A DNA stretch of 64,000 bases from positions 46,098,501 to 46,162,500 of the forward strand of contig CM053813.1 in assembly GCA_028671895.1 (NCBI GenBank). The letters run 5' to 3'. The notes under the pieces were generated by a model. That model worked only from the letters and a program-made list of their open reading frames with translations, was not told where the DNA came from and searched no databases. Positions 24,173-36,545 of the stretch are shown here, piece by piece. The translations under genes were made by a program, and so were the position numbers. The DNA comes from Oenanthe sinensis (taxonomy: Eukaryota > Streptophyta > Magnoliopsida > Apiales > Apiaceae). The first letter of the stretch is position 1. The number at the start of each line of letters is the position of its first letter.

Positions 24173-24252
24173 ATCTTTAATCTTCGGTCAAAGTTTAGTC
24201 AAATTGACCACTAAAAGTCAAACAAGCCACTTGAATTGGGACGGAGGGAGTA

Positions 24253-24718
24253 GATAATAATATAAATAGATCTAGTTGGGACTAAAGTGTTCATCTAGTA
24301 ATTTATGTTCAAGTTTGTATTAAAATAGAATGGACAAAGGCCGGGTTGAAGCATTGTTCTGCATTTTCTATAGGATTGACATCAGGCTTTCCTGTGACAA
24401 GAACAAGACTAATATCACCAAATAAACATTGTGATGATCTAATTGTCTCTTGTATGTAAAAGATAAACACCATAGAAAAATGAGATTTTCATAAATTTGA
24501 TAACTTCAAAGTTCTAATCTTTCTCTAAATAAGTTGGTTTTTTTATTGTAACAGTACCTAATTCGGTATAAACAATTTGAGGATAATTGAAAGGTATAAT
24601 ATCATGTCTTGCAATCTGTCATTAATAAAATAATCCACAACTAGCATTACAAGGTACATAAGTTTTTTCCTCTATTGTGCCAAATTTTATGTTTTTCAGA
24701 TTTCACAGATTCATTTAC
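24253..24718. other. Intergenic, nothing recognised
   Basis: Between the Stowaway/hAT complex and a small inverted-repeat element. No coding signal. The missing 3' exons of the WD40 gene would be expected here on the minus strand but were not found. Confidence 0.4.
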
Positions 24719-24986
24719 GTTGTGTTGGGTTGGGGAGAATGGAAAGAGAAATTAAAGGGGACAATGGAGTTTAGAGGGAAGATTTAAAAATGTGAGTATA
24801 TACAAATTTTCTGTAAAAAGAATTGTGAAGGAACTGAGAATGGTGGGGAATGAAACATTCCTTTTCAAAATAGAGAGTTTAACCTCTAGTTTAGGTTGTT
24901 AGGAAGAGAATAAAGGAATGAACCCATATCATAGTTCAAATTTTATTCCATTCCCTTGGATTTCATTCATCCCAACCAAACACAAC
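24719..24986. repeat. Inverted-repeat MITE, 268 bp
   Basis: It begins GTTGTGTTGGGTTGGGGAGA and ends CATCCCAACCAAACACAAC, imperfect inverse copies of about 25 bp. The middle contains two further facing GGAAAGAG/CCATTCC-like segments. Target duplications are unclear. Confidence 0.6.
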
Positions 24987-25986
24987 ATTGAAGTCGTAGA
25001 AGAGACGGTCATCAAATATATATATATATATATTAAACATTCAAGCAGCGATATGCAGCTTTTTGCAGTATAAATAAATGCCTGAACGATAAGGTAAACG
25101 AACCGAAGTCTAAAACTTTAAGTGGTCGTCCTTTTGAAAAGTCCCACAGAACGAGCTTCGAATCAAGTCCACCTGTTATGACTGAAAAAATGCCGCCAAA
25201 GAGATTACACATCAAGGAAATTCAGACGCAGTTTTACGAACTTCAGATTTCAGGAAAACACATAGCAGTTAATTAAAAGACTCAGGCATCTAGCATGAGC
25301 ACCAAGTCCCTATAACATATAAATACCTTCCCAAGATCTCCAAGGAAGAAACTGAACAGTGCTACATATCTGAAGATGACAGTTAAAGCAACATACGTCA
25401 TAGTTTTTTCCACATCAACAACTCAGTCAATGTAGTGAAACAAACTTTTAACAGGGTAAAGGCCAAGGGGTGAACGCAAATGAATCATCATTTTTCTTTT
25501 TCAACGCTATTAAACAGAAGGAGATCAAACTCGGAAGGATGAAATAAAAATGTAAATGTAGGCAGGTTTGAAAGAAAAGGACAAGTAGAACACCAGCTAA
25601 ACTCCATGTCCCAATGCTGGCAAAACATTTAAAATATTGTAATGAATTGTCAATAAAATACTACAGACATAAAATTATTGGAAAGGATACACTTTCATGG
25701 CTATTTCTTAAAGTTTTAAAAGGGCGGTGTTGACGAATGTCAATGATCTGCATGGAATAATTATCAGTGATTCCACACCCGATGTGATATATTTGTTCCT
25801 AAAACTAGTTTGTGGCAGGAACTATAAATAATGTGCATGTATCACAAAAAATAATTCTTTTAACAAACTAGTTTGAGGTAGGAAGCTCAGTGATAATCAC
25901 CCATCACAACAAATGAGGATAAATTTTATGTACACAATCACATACCGAGTAGATAGACATAACTTCTCTTTTAGTGTAGTCTAAGA

Positions 25987-26503
25987 AGCATGAGTGTGGG
26001 TGCGGGTGCGGGTTCATACGGGAATACCGGAATTCAGAAAATTCAAAATTATGGGGATTGGGGAGCGGGAGATACGGGAATTATATATATACATATGCAC
26101 ACATATACAATTCATCAACGAAACCAAGGGTTGCATTCAAATTAAACTAGACAGTGAAATACAAAAGTTAATTATACTTGATAATTAAAAGACATATCTT
26201 TACCAATACCAATATGTTCCTTTTATACATGCTAACCTTTCAACACTATTAATTCTGATTTTACTTACTAAATGTTAACCATTACAAAAAAAGAACGGAG
26301 ATCAGTAGAGAAAGAAATCGGCACCCATCCCGTCAATTGTTTTGTAAGTCTTCGTTCTTTTACACTGACTGAAAACTTACCAAAACTATTCCACACCCCC
26401 TAAATTCAGATCAAGAAATACAGGGATATGCCGGGTGGGGAATCCCGTATGTACCCAGCCGCAACCGGTGAACAGTGCACCATGTAAGTCTGCACCCATG
26501 CTT
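25987..26503. repeat. Possible hAT-like element in WD40 intron
   Basis: GAAGCATGAGTG at the left is inverted as CACCCATGCTTC at the right. GC-rich words (GGTGCGGGTGCGG, CCGGGTGGGG) lie near both ends and the middle is AT-rich. No matching 8-bp flanks were found, so this remains tentative. Confidence 0.3.
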
Positions 26504-27043
26504 CCAAGGTTGACATTTGAGAAATCACAATATTCTCTTCTTTTCAATCCTAATGTTAAATCTATAGCTTTCTGGTCTGATATATTAAATATTATATATA
26601 TAGGTCAGATTCAAAAAGAACCAGAGCTTATGCATTGTTTCTAAGTTATTGTTCTGCACCTTTTTGCTGCAGAACCTATGATTCACCTGTTCTCATTTTG
26701 TGATTAATTTTCAGAGCCATATATAATTAGTTTTCATTTGAGCATTTTTCTCTTCTATGTCTTGCCAAGGACAAGTCTAATGACGATGACTTTCCTTCAC
26801 AAAAATTTACATAATGGAGCACTAAAAGTAACAAACTGAATAATTATGTATAGTGATGATTCTTTCTTTTATGAACAAAAAAATAAATATAATCAAGTAC
26901 GTTCTCTAATGCAGTCATCTTATTTATCCTCTTTCACTTGGAAAGTTTCAAAGTTACAGTTGCTATTTATCAATAATTTTAAGGTTATGTAAGAAGGGGG
27001 ATGAGCCATATTGTATGGATGAAAGAAAATAAATAAAAAGTTA

Positions 27044-27934
27044 CTCCCTCCGTCTCACTCATTTGTTTACGTTTCGGAGAGAGGGTTCGTCACGCATTTT
27101 AAGGTGCATATAAAGTATAGTTCCGTAACTTATTTTTACAATTTTTTGAATAAAAATTGAATGTTTAAATTTTTATTCAGAAAAAAAAAATTAAAAATAA
27201 GTTATGGAACTATACTTTATATGCACCTTAAAATGCGTGCCGGACATTCTCTCCGAAACGTAAACAAATGGGTGGGACCATAATTGCATGGATCACGGGT
27301 CGATTGGGTACATGGTACGAGTACGGGTACGTGGGACGTTAGTTTGCATGAATTGGGTACAACGAGTCATGAATCGGGTTCACGGGTCGATAAAAGGATC
27401 CATTTCTATAGTTATTTTTTAAATAAATATTAATAATATTTGTTATTACATTTATGATTTAGTTATTGTTTTATAATTAAAATATTTATTTTAACCAAAA
27501 ATATAGAACTTAATCAGAAAATGTAAAATTTTAAAATTACTAATAAAGTGGTGAGGACTTTCAAAGCTTATTTTTAAGGAGATTACGATCTGTTCTTGTA
27601 ATTGAGGCATGTGTTATGTGTCTTGGCGTGTCTTGTTTTCCATCTGCATCATCTTCCCCACTTCGTCCTTTTATTATTCCTTTTAGAGATTTACCTTTCA
27701 AAAATAATTTTAATCTAGATGATATCAAGCTATCTTCTTTTTTTATTATTATTTCTTCTACTCTTTTACATAATGATCGCTAGAGTTAAAAGGTGGATCG
27801 CTGGAGTTAGTGAATTGGAGCGTGAACCCCAGCGATCCGGGTCGAAGAGGAATCGTGTTCCGGTACGAGGGAACTGGATCGGGGTTCCATAGGCTGACCC
27901 ACGAACCATGCAACTATGGGTGGGACTGAGGGAG
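27044..27934. repeat. Stowaway MITE interrupted by a 640-bp insert
   Basis: The left end CTCCCTCCGTCTCACTC and the right end GGGACTGAGGGAG are inverted and flanked by TA (27042-27043 and 27935-27936). The hairpin arms (AAGTATAGTTCCGTAACTTA and its inverse) are complete in the left block. Without the insert the MITE is about 243 bp. It lies in an intron of the WD40 gene. Confidence 0.88.
27279..27918. mobile_element. Non-autonomous hAT-like element, 640 bp
   Basis: The ends CATAATTGCATGG and CCATGCAACTATG are inverted (one mismatch in 13), and the next bases (GGGTC / GACCC) also match. An exact 8-bp duplication GGTGGGAC flanks it (27271-27278, 27919-27926). GC-rich tandem words such as GTACGGGTACGTGGGAC fill the left end. 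No ORF. Confidence 0.85.
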
Positions 27935-29359
27935 TAATTGTTTACTAGTCAGATAGTAATACCTTAACATCACCACCATCATCGGCCGCAGCTTTAAAGG
28001 ATGACTTTGAACTGCAGACAATCTGTATCAAGAGCACCAAGATTGTATTTTAAGCTAACATATGCATAAATTAGCAATTAGGTCATAACTACTCACAAGA
28101 GATGGTGTACGGGGAGGACAATATGATAACTTCAACAGGCTAGTCAAAAGATTGAGAAACAGATAAGATAGACACAAATTATTTGATATGGGAATCAATA
28201 AGAATAAAGGTGAGAAAAATGAAACATAAAAATGACATTGGATTATCACCGACATTAGAAGCATAATGAATATATAAATTTGTGGACCGAACTTATTATG
28301 CATAATAACTTCTTTCTAAAAAGTAAAATGAATGTTAAGGAGATAAATTGGGATATTAAAACCATATAATTACCTTATTAATCTCCTCTTTGTTGTAGTT
28401 ATAACTTTCTCGGCTTCCATGACCCCGCCTTCCAAGAATATATTATTAGTATAGAGTCTAAAATCATATTACATTTTAAAACAGACACACATATATACAT
28501 ATTAGGTAAAGTTCCATTTTTTATATTTAGCATATCGGAATCCATCACCCTAGATTGGTGGGTGCTGTATGTCTATCAAGATATATAGCCAACATAAATT
28601 ATGAAAATTCTTAGAATAAGCTCGCAATGGCCGATCCTAAGAATTTGCCGGGCTTTAGCCTAGTGAATATCCTTCATTCCTTCTCACCTAGGTAATAAGA
28701 GGTCAAGGATTCAAGTCTCAATGGAGGCATGTGCGTACGGGTTTTAATTCCTGTAATTGATCATAAGTCAAAAAAGGGCAAGAAATGATCGACTATATGA
28801 ATTATCTTGATATGCATATTAGGTTGATAGGTCAGCACTGCTTATAATAATCACATGGTTTCTAATTTTCCATCACCACCACTTAAATTGGAGGTGAACT
28901 ATATAAAAAGGCACGCAGCTTCACATCAGCTAATTCCATTTATCTGTCTCGACCCAGTCAATGTAAGCATCGCAGCTCTAAACAATTCTTTTCAACTTAC
29001 ACATCCATTGTAAATAACACAAAATACCACTTATCTAGCTAAAAATAAGAATGATTAAAAATTTGTAGCAAAGAGAATAGCAAATGGTAGATCCTTATAT
29101 CTTCATTATCTGAGAACAGGTCAATTAAAAATGCAAGAGATTAATTTGCACAAAAAATAAATGCTTACAATTGACATATACTTACGATTTGTGTGTGTAT
29201 AGAGTTTACATATAGTTTGAAGGCAAGAAAGACATAATAGTGAAAAGGGGTACCTCTCCAGCAGTGGCAATGAGGCCTGGGCGTTGAATAGAGGCAATAC
29301 AGCAAGTGGTTGAGCTCTTATGACCTTTAAGTTTTCTTGCTGCTGCTTCTGCCATTAAA

Positions 29360-31079
29360 AACCCCTTCTTACTATTGATTCACAATTATATGATTCACTG
29401 TAGTTCTTACTATTGATTCACTGTAATTTACTCGGACCAGACCCAACGGGTGGATAAATTGGGTTGGGCTTCAAATGTCTTTATTTCTGCACAAAATATC
29501 GGGGATTTTATTTAATAACTGCACGAGTAGTGGATTTTTCTTTTAAATTATACCGTAGATGATTACATAATAGTCACCTTACTTTATATTGATTTTTAAA
29601 ATAATAACAGAATTTTCAAATTTTTTAAAATAATGGTGAACATTTTTTCCGTCTTTTTAAAAGAATGGATTCTGTCAACTTCTCTTAAATTTTGTTTTCG
29701 CTATTAACTAATATATTTAAAAAAATAAATTATAAACTGGTAACCGTACTTTATACCAATTTTTAAAATAGTGATCAAAATTTTATATATTTAAAATAGT
29801 GGCTAATCTAGATTTTCAACTTAAAAACACTGAATAATGACATATTGTCGTAGTATATGTCATTGTGGGAGAGGAGTTGTTGAGTCGGATTCTAATACCG
29901 GGCGAGGTTTTATAAATTGTTTTGATGATTAGGCAAGTTGTGGTTGTTTTTATTGAGTGGATGTTCATCTCTGTAATCAAATTAATGTTTCAATTACGGG
30001 TCTTGTGAGAATAGTGAAAAAATTGAAGTTCGAGTATTAGGTTGAATTAACTCTTACATCCGAAGTCTGGGGAATTTTTTGAAAATTGAAATATATTTTA
30101 TATTTTATTTAAATATATTATTTTTTAAAAATTAATGAAGTATGATTTGTGATTTAAAAAATATATTCAACAGACATACTAATTAAAAAAAACTTATTCT
30201 TTTAGTGTGTGCGTGAACTTCCCAAATTAATTGTATGTTACAGATTGATCATAAAAGAATTATACATAATTTTGTTAACTGTGTTTTTTTAGATACTTTT
30301 AAAAATGAAAAATGGTAGAATGATAGGTATAGGTTTAAATAAACTAAAATTGGACAAATCCTTAACGAACATGAGTAAAAAATTATCGAACTAAACAATG
30401 TTCGAAAGTATTATCAGACTTGGGTGAGTTTAACGAACCGAATTCAGTAATAATCGAACCGAATACGAGTTGATCGCCAACATATCAAACACGAACGAAC
30501 TTGGGTGAGTTTAACGAACAATTCAATTCGTTTCAGTTTAATTTAGTCAATAATCAAGATTTTTAATTTCTATTTTATAATCAATAATCAATAATTACTC
30601 ATAAACAATGTCTAATAACCAATGGATATGTCATTTTATTCCAAATTATATTTGATTATAACTTATAAAATGATAGGGGTAGATTATAAATATAATATTA
30701 ATTTTTATTTATAATTATTTATTATCAAACGAACTCGAGCTTAACAAATTTGAACCAAACTCGAGTGAACTCGAATCGAACATGTATAAAGTTCGTTTCG
30801 CCAAGGTTATCGAGCAAAAAATGTTATTCAAATTCGAGTTCGATAACATGTCGAATCGAGTTTATCGAACTTGATCATGAGTGAATTCAAGCAAGTTCAA
30901 CGAACAACTCAGTTCATTTACAATATTACTAGTAATGATATGTATGTATATCTGAATACCATCGAGTAAATCTAGTTAAACGTATATAGGTTAAGATATA
31001 ATAATAATAATAATATATTGAATAAAATAATTCACAAAAATATGATATTGTAGTAATATATAATAGAATAGATTGATTG

Positions 31080-31080
<1 letters not shown>
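29360..31080. other. Intergenic upstream of the WD40 gene
   Basis: No gene seen. The segment 30330-30905 repeats GAACTTGGGTGAGTTTAACG and CGAACTCGAG-like words on both sides of an AT-rich core, as in hAT subterminal regions, but termini were not resolved. Confidence 0.35.

Positions 31081-31081
<1 letters not shown>

Positions 31082-31115
<34 letters not shown>
31082..31115. repeat. (TA)n microsatellite
   Basis: An uninterrupted AT/TA dinucleotide run directly next to the hairpin element; a shorter TA run is on its other side. Confidence 0.9.
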
Positions 31116-31120
<5 letters not shown>

Positions 31121-31772
31121 CCTGCTCAAATAGAAAATAACTTAGAATAGAAAATAGAAAATAAGATCTACACCACATATTCAATCTAATCTAATAGCAA
31201 GGAGGAGCATCCACACACAAATCAAATACACCCTCATACATTCAATCCCACATAATCCCTCCGTTTTTAATTTGATTTTTCCTGTTAATTAATGAAGTTT
31301 TTTTCAAATCTAACTTCACCACATTTTTCTCCATCTCCCAACAATCAGTTTGCATACCATATGTGATATATTCCGGTGACTTTTATTTTTTCGACGATTT
31401 CCATTATTTTTTGTGAACCCAGGATATATAATTTAGTGATTTCTATAATACAAATTAGTGGTTTCTGTAATATAATTTAGTGATTGAAGTTTGAATCTGA
31501 TAAGTGACGAATTTATTTTAATTATAAATTATATTTGCCGAAATATAGCACATATGGTATGAAAACTGATCGTTGGGAGATGGAAAAAAATGTGATGAAG
31601 TTAGATTTGAAAAAAACTTTGTCAATTGACGGGAAAAATCAAATTAAAAACGGAGGAGAATAGATGGGATTGTGTGTGTGAGGGTGTATATAATTTGTGT
31701 GTGGGTGCGGCAGTTATAATGATAAAATTTTCTATTTCTCATTTAAGCTATTTTCTATTTGAGTAGGACCCT
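31116..31772. repeat. Foldback element, 657 bp
   Basis: It begins AGGGTCCTGCTCAAATAG and ends CTATTTGAGTAGGACCCT. A second, longer inverted repeat lies inside (CTCCGTTTTTAATTTGATTT near 31259 and its inverse near 31650), so most of the element can fold back. The TA runs on both sides fit insertion into TA. No ORF. Confidence 0.8.
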
Positions 31773-33869
31773 ATATATATATGTATTAATTAGAAAATAA
31801 TTAGTATATAGTGATTATAGTGATTAATGAGAAGTTGAATTAATATGTATTTATTATGAAGAAATTTAGAGGTAATAATTTCAATTTGATTAAATTTGAA
31901 ATTATATATATTTTATGAGGGTATTTTACTAATGTAATAAATGAATAAAATCATTACTTCAAAAGTTGATGTTGTTGTATTATATAATAGATAGATTGCA
32001 AGTGAGTGAAAATAAAAGAAGGGAAAAAAATAGCTACATCACATGCATAATATTTTAGGAAGAATTATGTAGTACTTAAATAGCGTTGTTGAAAGTGCTA
32101 TAATTTACCCTTATATAGCGTTTCTACAAGAGTTGTGCAACTGAAACGTTACCTTTTAAACACTTACTTACATATCATTTTAAAATGTACTATCTAAGCT
32201 CATGACTTGTATACTTCTTTAAAAAGAGCCATGTAAGTAAATTGAACTTACATAGCACTTATAAATGATATGTAAATTAAAAATGAAATGCTATATAAAT
32301 TAAAATATGTAATAGTGATTTGAGTTGTGTTTGCTTCTATTTATTGACTGATATCATATGTTTTTTCGACAGTGAAGGTTTGAGCGCAGATAACGATTTA
32401 ATGTGAGCCATCCTTTTTGAAAGAGGAAAAAAGATTAGGGATATTGAGAATTTAAAAAATTGCTTACTATTTTAAAAAATCGGTATATACGGTCATCATT
32501 TTACATTTTGTTCTAAATTATACTATTTATTTTTATTAATTTTTAATTTCTTTTAATATTTATTTTAATTTTTTTTATTTCAACTCATTTATATAGTTGA
32601 ATGAATTAGAATCCAATTATTTGACCAATCAAAAAATTTCAAGTGCAAATGTGAAGATTTATAAAAGGATGTAAATTTGCGATTTTTGATATTAATTTAT
32701 TAGCGATTTTTAATAGTATACCAGTGAAAACTGTAAAAAGATTGTTTTAATATTGGATGAATGATGTGATTTTCAAATTCACATAATTTTTTTATTTTCC
32801 AGAATAAAAAAAAGTATGATTACAGTAATTACTGGTCAAAGAGCCGAACCCTTCTTAATCTACTATATCTATTATACGAGAACACCGTGACTTGAAAGCC
32901 AGCCGCTGAGCAAATTAATTAAATTTAAATTACAATAATATCCCGCTCTTTGAACTCTCGGCATATTCATTATATTCGATCCCGACTCCAAACCTATTTC
33001 CTAAGTAAATTAATATCCTACACACTCAAATCCCCGAGCGTTTCAACTGCCGAGCTCTCTTTCTTCTCTCTTGCGTTTCAAATGCAAATAAAGTTTTTAT
33101 ATATTATTGTTTGGCAGCTACTTTTCCTCTCTTTGGCCTGATTACCCTCGTGAGAAATCAAAATCAAGCTATTTGCCAATGGATTCATCGGCTGCAAAGG
33201 TATATTATGTTTTCATTTAATATATTTTAGGCTGCAATAGATTTTAGTTCATTAGCCTATGATAGTTTTCGCTGTTGGTGATTGTTTTATTTGTATACAT
33301 TTTGTTATTCATAGAATGAAAAATTGATCATATGGTACACAGGAGGCATGAGATGGGGAGTATGCATGTGGTGCCATCAGCAGGAGACGAGCACATGGAG
33401 CATTTTATGGTCTACAGTGTTTGATTTCATTTGCTAGGTCTTCTATGTGTTTGTGTTTGAGAGGCAAGGTATAGCATGACCTGATTGTGAAGTTGCCCTG
33501 CTTTTTTTCTTCTTGTTTTTGATATGATCATTTTAATGAATTGAGGTTTGATTTTTATGTATATCTCTTGCTTAGTAGAGTATCGTTGTTAATCGTTTTG
33601 TGTTTATTGATTGATACTCTACAATTTTATGGCAAGATGCATAAATGCATCTGCTAATATTTTTGGGGGGCTTAAAGTTGTAGTCTTTTCCATTTGACAT
33701 GGAATTGGAACAATCTTCAGAGAGAGGGGAATATGAAGAACTATCTAACTAAAGGTGTTGTCTAAATTAATCTATTCTTGAGTTCAAATTACATACCTAA
33801 CGGCTTCCCTTCACCTAGAGCATTTACTTCTGTCCACACTTACATGTGTGTTCTCATTGCTAGGAACTA
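31773..33869. other. Intergenic; possible isolated first exon at 33180
   Basis: Mostly AT-rich. At 33180 a short ATG frame MDSSAAK ends in a consensus AAG/GTATAT donor after a C/T-rich leader, like a plant first exon, but no matching second exon was found (the acceptor near 33344 gives a stop within three codons). Confidence 0.3.
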
Positions 33870-34118
33870 CTCCCTCAGTTTTTTTATATTTATCGTTTTT
33901 TTTTATATTTGTCGTTTGACTTTTCTGCACACATCTCAAATTGCTTTGACGGCATAGTTAAAATAATTATTTAAAAAAAAAATCGTGAATTTTAGTATAA
34001 GTTATATATTTTTATTCAGATTTTTTTTTTGAAAAAATAATTATTTTAACTATACGGTCAAAGCACTTTGAGATGTGTGCAGAAAAATCAAACGTCAAAT
34101 ATAAAAAAACAGAAGGAG
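33870..34118. repeat. Stowaway MITE, 249 bp
   Basis: Flanked by TA, it begins CTCCCTCAGTTTTTTTATA and ends in the inverse form CAGAAGGAG. The arms GACTTTTCTGCACACATCTC and their inverse pair over most of the length. Confidence 0.85.
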
Positions 34119-34134
34119 TACTGTGTTTACTAAC

Positions 34135-34307
34135 CGGGCGGAATGCCCGAGTTAATGAGTTTAGATGGGTGCTTTGACTCGGTGGCTTCGATAGACGAGT
34201 TGTTGCTGGTTGACTCGGATGATTTGTGGCTTTATACACCCTGGTGGGCACTAGAAAATGACTTGGATATTTCTTATTCTCGGCAGGGTACAGTCTAAAG
34301 TTCCTTG
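34135..34307 (+). other. Protein-like fragment, unidentified
   Basis: On the plus strand one frame reads PELMSLDGCFDSVASIDELL, VDSDDLWLYTPWWALEND and LDISYSRQG. It is rich in acidic residues and in codons typical of genes, in contrast to the flanks. It starts just after a Stowaway MITE and has no visible start. It may be a piece of a transcription-factor activation region, but I do not recognise it. Confidence 0.3.
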
Positions 34308-36085
34308 TGATACGTCTATATTATAGTAATTTTTTTAATTATATAATTGAAATTAATATTGATCAGATTGTTATATAAATAATTTAATATTTACAGTAGA
34401 ATTTTTATTTCTTGACTTATCTTATAAGTAGCTTATAAGTTAGAAATTGTATGTAATTTTCAACTTCTAAGTCCTGGATAACAAACAATTTTAATATTTA
34501 ATATAATATTGTTAGTTTTATCAAAAATTTTATTTTAGCATGAGTTTATTCTCTAAGCATAAAATGCAATAACTATAAATCCGAGTTTAAAGGCTAGTTT
34601 GTTTGTTCGGAACATCCTCCCCTAGGCCACATTACCTAGGCCTATGTTAAAGTTGTTAGGTTGGGCAACTAGGCCTACTATTTTTTGTAGATTTGTCATG
34701 TGTGTTTGATTGGACATAACTAGGCATATCTTTTTTTCAGGATCATCTCAAATCTCAAACTAGAAGTTCATCAAATTCTAATATTTAGCCTTGAAACTGC
34801 AAGTAAGATCTCTCTTTCACTCTTAGATGCTTTGGCATGGACTCTTTTTAATGCCAGCTCTACTCCAAATGAAGCTGTTATAAGAAACGAGAGAGGTCAA
34901 TTATAGGTTAGAACAGATCATTCCCTTGAGCATGTATAAGAAAACTAAATGCCTTAATTAGATTCAACTGATTTTCAGGACCATAGTTTTGATTACTTAT
35001 GTAAACATTACAAAGTAACAACCTCGAAACATTAGCGTCACAAATTACTAGTGTTTCCCTGTATCGGCAGACACGGGTATATAATTACTTTAAAATAATG
35101 TGTACACACGCTTGAAGCCCGGTGCGGATACAGTTTTTTATATCTAATCAGAAGTTAAATGGTTTATATAAATGATCCCTTTCTTCTAAAATGCAAATAT
35201 AGGTCCCTGGATATGAGGATTTTATAAGTCTGTTTTGGTGTGCAATTTCTTTGTTGGTAGGGATGGAAAAGTTGCTTTCTTTTCTCCTTACAAATTACGA
35301 ATCTCTTATTTCATCATATATCTATACTATCGGCTATGTAATACATTGTGCTGATATAAACTCCTAATAAGCCTTTCGCTCGCAAGGTATTTTATCTCCT
35401 CCCCCACCCTTTTTATCGTGTTTATATTATTATTATACTAGCATAGGATTTCTTATTCTGAAGTAAGGAGCTTTCTATTTTATTTTGACATGCATATAAG
35501 TCTATAATTTCATAGTTGGACCGTAGATAATAATTGTTGGTTTATGCATGTTAAATATTATATTTGGGTAACATCTCTTAATTTGTTATTATTTAAATCA
35601 GAGTTATAATTGGTGACCTGACATGGCTTATTTCACTTGTAAGAAATGAATTATTGATGACACGTCTCTTAAATTTATCTGTTATATTTGATAATTGTAC
35701 AAACAAGCAGATTTTTCTTCCTAAACAAGAATGTTACTGAGAAAAAGATAAAATATCACAGTGTCCATCTACTACAGGTTGAAGAAAATAAGAAACCAAC
35801 AAGGACTCTACATTAATGGTGTTAAGAAAACATGATGTTGCGGAGAACTACTAGAGAAAAATAAAACCAATTTCAATTTCAGAATTGTAGTTTAGTACAA
35901 ATTCCTAATTGATTTCCTTATCTAACATTTTTCTCCTACTGTGCAAAAATTGAGCAATGAGTTGTGTTACTGGTCACTTGGCAGAAGAAAAAAAAGAGTT
36001 ATGTTACTGGTCAGATAAGGTTGTAGTTTTAAGAAAATGAGTTATGTTCTGAACTAATTTATTTGTCTTGTATACTGGGTTTGGA
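34308..36085. other. Intergenic or lost-intron sequence
   Basis: No coding frame was recognised. If the O-fucosyltransferase pseudogene downstream had more exons, they are not visible here. Confidence 0.4.
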
Positions 36086-36089
36086 TACC

Positions 36090-36545
36090 TTTCTACCATT
36101 GACTATAGAATTTCTTTATTCCTATAACAATAATGAGCTTGCATTTCTTAAGGAGCTTGCGCCTTTTGCAAATAAGACTTCTATTTTAACTGCCATTGAT
36201 TACATGGTTTTCGTTTTGAGAATAGTGACGTTTTCGTACCTTCTCATCTTGCCAATATGGGCCATGCAATCCAGGTACTTATGCAAACAATACCATTGTC
36301 AACAAAATTGCTTTAGGATATTACTTTGATGAACTGCTCTCTAATATTTTAACTTTGTTTCATACAGGGACCCAGAGCCTATGCAGGTCACAAAAAGACT
36401 ATCTGTCAAACAAAAGACACTGGGTTCCTTAATTATTTGGTCCCTGAAGCCAATAAGGATCATAATGGACTTGCATCAGGATTCTTTGGAGCAACCATAG
36501 CTCAGAACCAATAAAGTAGAAAGGCAAATCATATCAAAATCACAT
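36090..36545 (+). pseudogene. O-fucosyltransferase family (GT106-like) 3' fragment
   Basis: Two exons carry the C-terminal half of a plant O-fucosyltransferase-like protein, Golgi enzymes that handle fucose or related sugars. Exon A (to 36274) reads NNELAFLKELAPFANKTSIL and AIDYMV, then after a 1-nt shift FENSDVFVPSHLANMGHAIQ, the conserved region DVF.PSH.GNMGHA. A 93-bp intron follows (CAG/GTACTT...ATACAG). Exon B continues GPRAYAGHKKTI and, in another frame, DLHQDSLEQP, a stop, then LRTNKVERQ, matching the family's DLH.DSLGQPELRT. The glycine pair of GGNMGHA is changed to LA. With two frame breaks and a stop it is not functional, and the N-terminal half was not found. Confidence 0.7.

Larger units (their letters stand above)
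20270..24250. repeat. Stowaway MITE interrupted by a hAT element
   Basis: The left arm (20270-20455) begins CTCCCTCCGTCCCATTTCAA and the right arm (24181-24250) ends in its inverse. TA flanks both sides (20268-20269 and 24251-24252). The arms are inverted copies over about 70 bp, including TTGACTAAATTTTGACC. Removing the hAT insert and one target copy leaves a 256-bp Stowaway. Confidence 0.9.
25104..29355 (-). pseudogene. WD40-repeat gene (WDR53-like), incomplete exon set
   Basis: Minus-strand exons, in transcript order: 29355-29254 (MAEAAARKLKGHKSS to GLIATAGE), about 28428-28374 (ends SYNYNKEEINK), 28022-27963 (IVCSSKSSFKAAADDGGDVK), 25747-25691 (IIDIRQHRPFKTLRNSHES), 25369-25327 (ICSTVQFLPWRSWE) and 25181-25104 (VITGGLDSKLVLWDFSKGR). 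The last four have GT/AG borders and join in phase; WD-type motifs DDGGDVK, FLPWRSWE and DSKLVLWDF mark a beta-propeller scaffold protein. It resembles a plant WDR53-like family known to me, role in the cell unclear. An exon expected after exon 1 (with a G.I..FD.R repeat) and everything after DSKLVLWDF were not found, so the gene seems partial or broken. Exon 28428 has an uncertain acceptor. Confidence 0.65.

Noticed and set aside
30929..31129. Minus-strand frame rich in Y and I
   Set aside because: It translates a TA microsatellite and adjacent AT-rich DNA.
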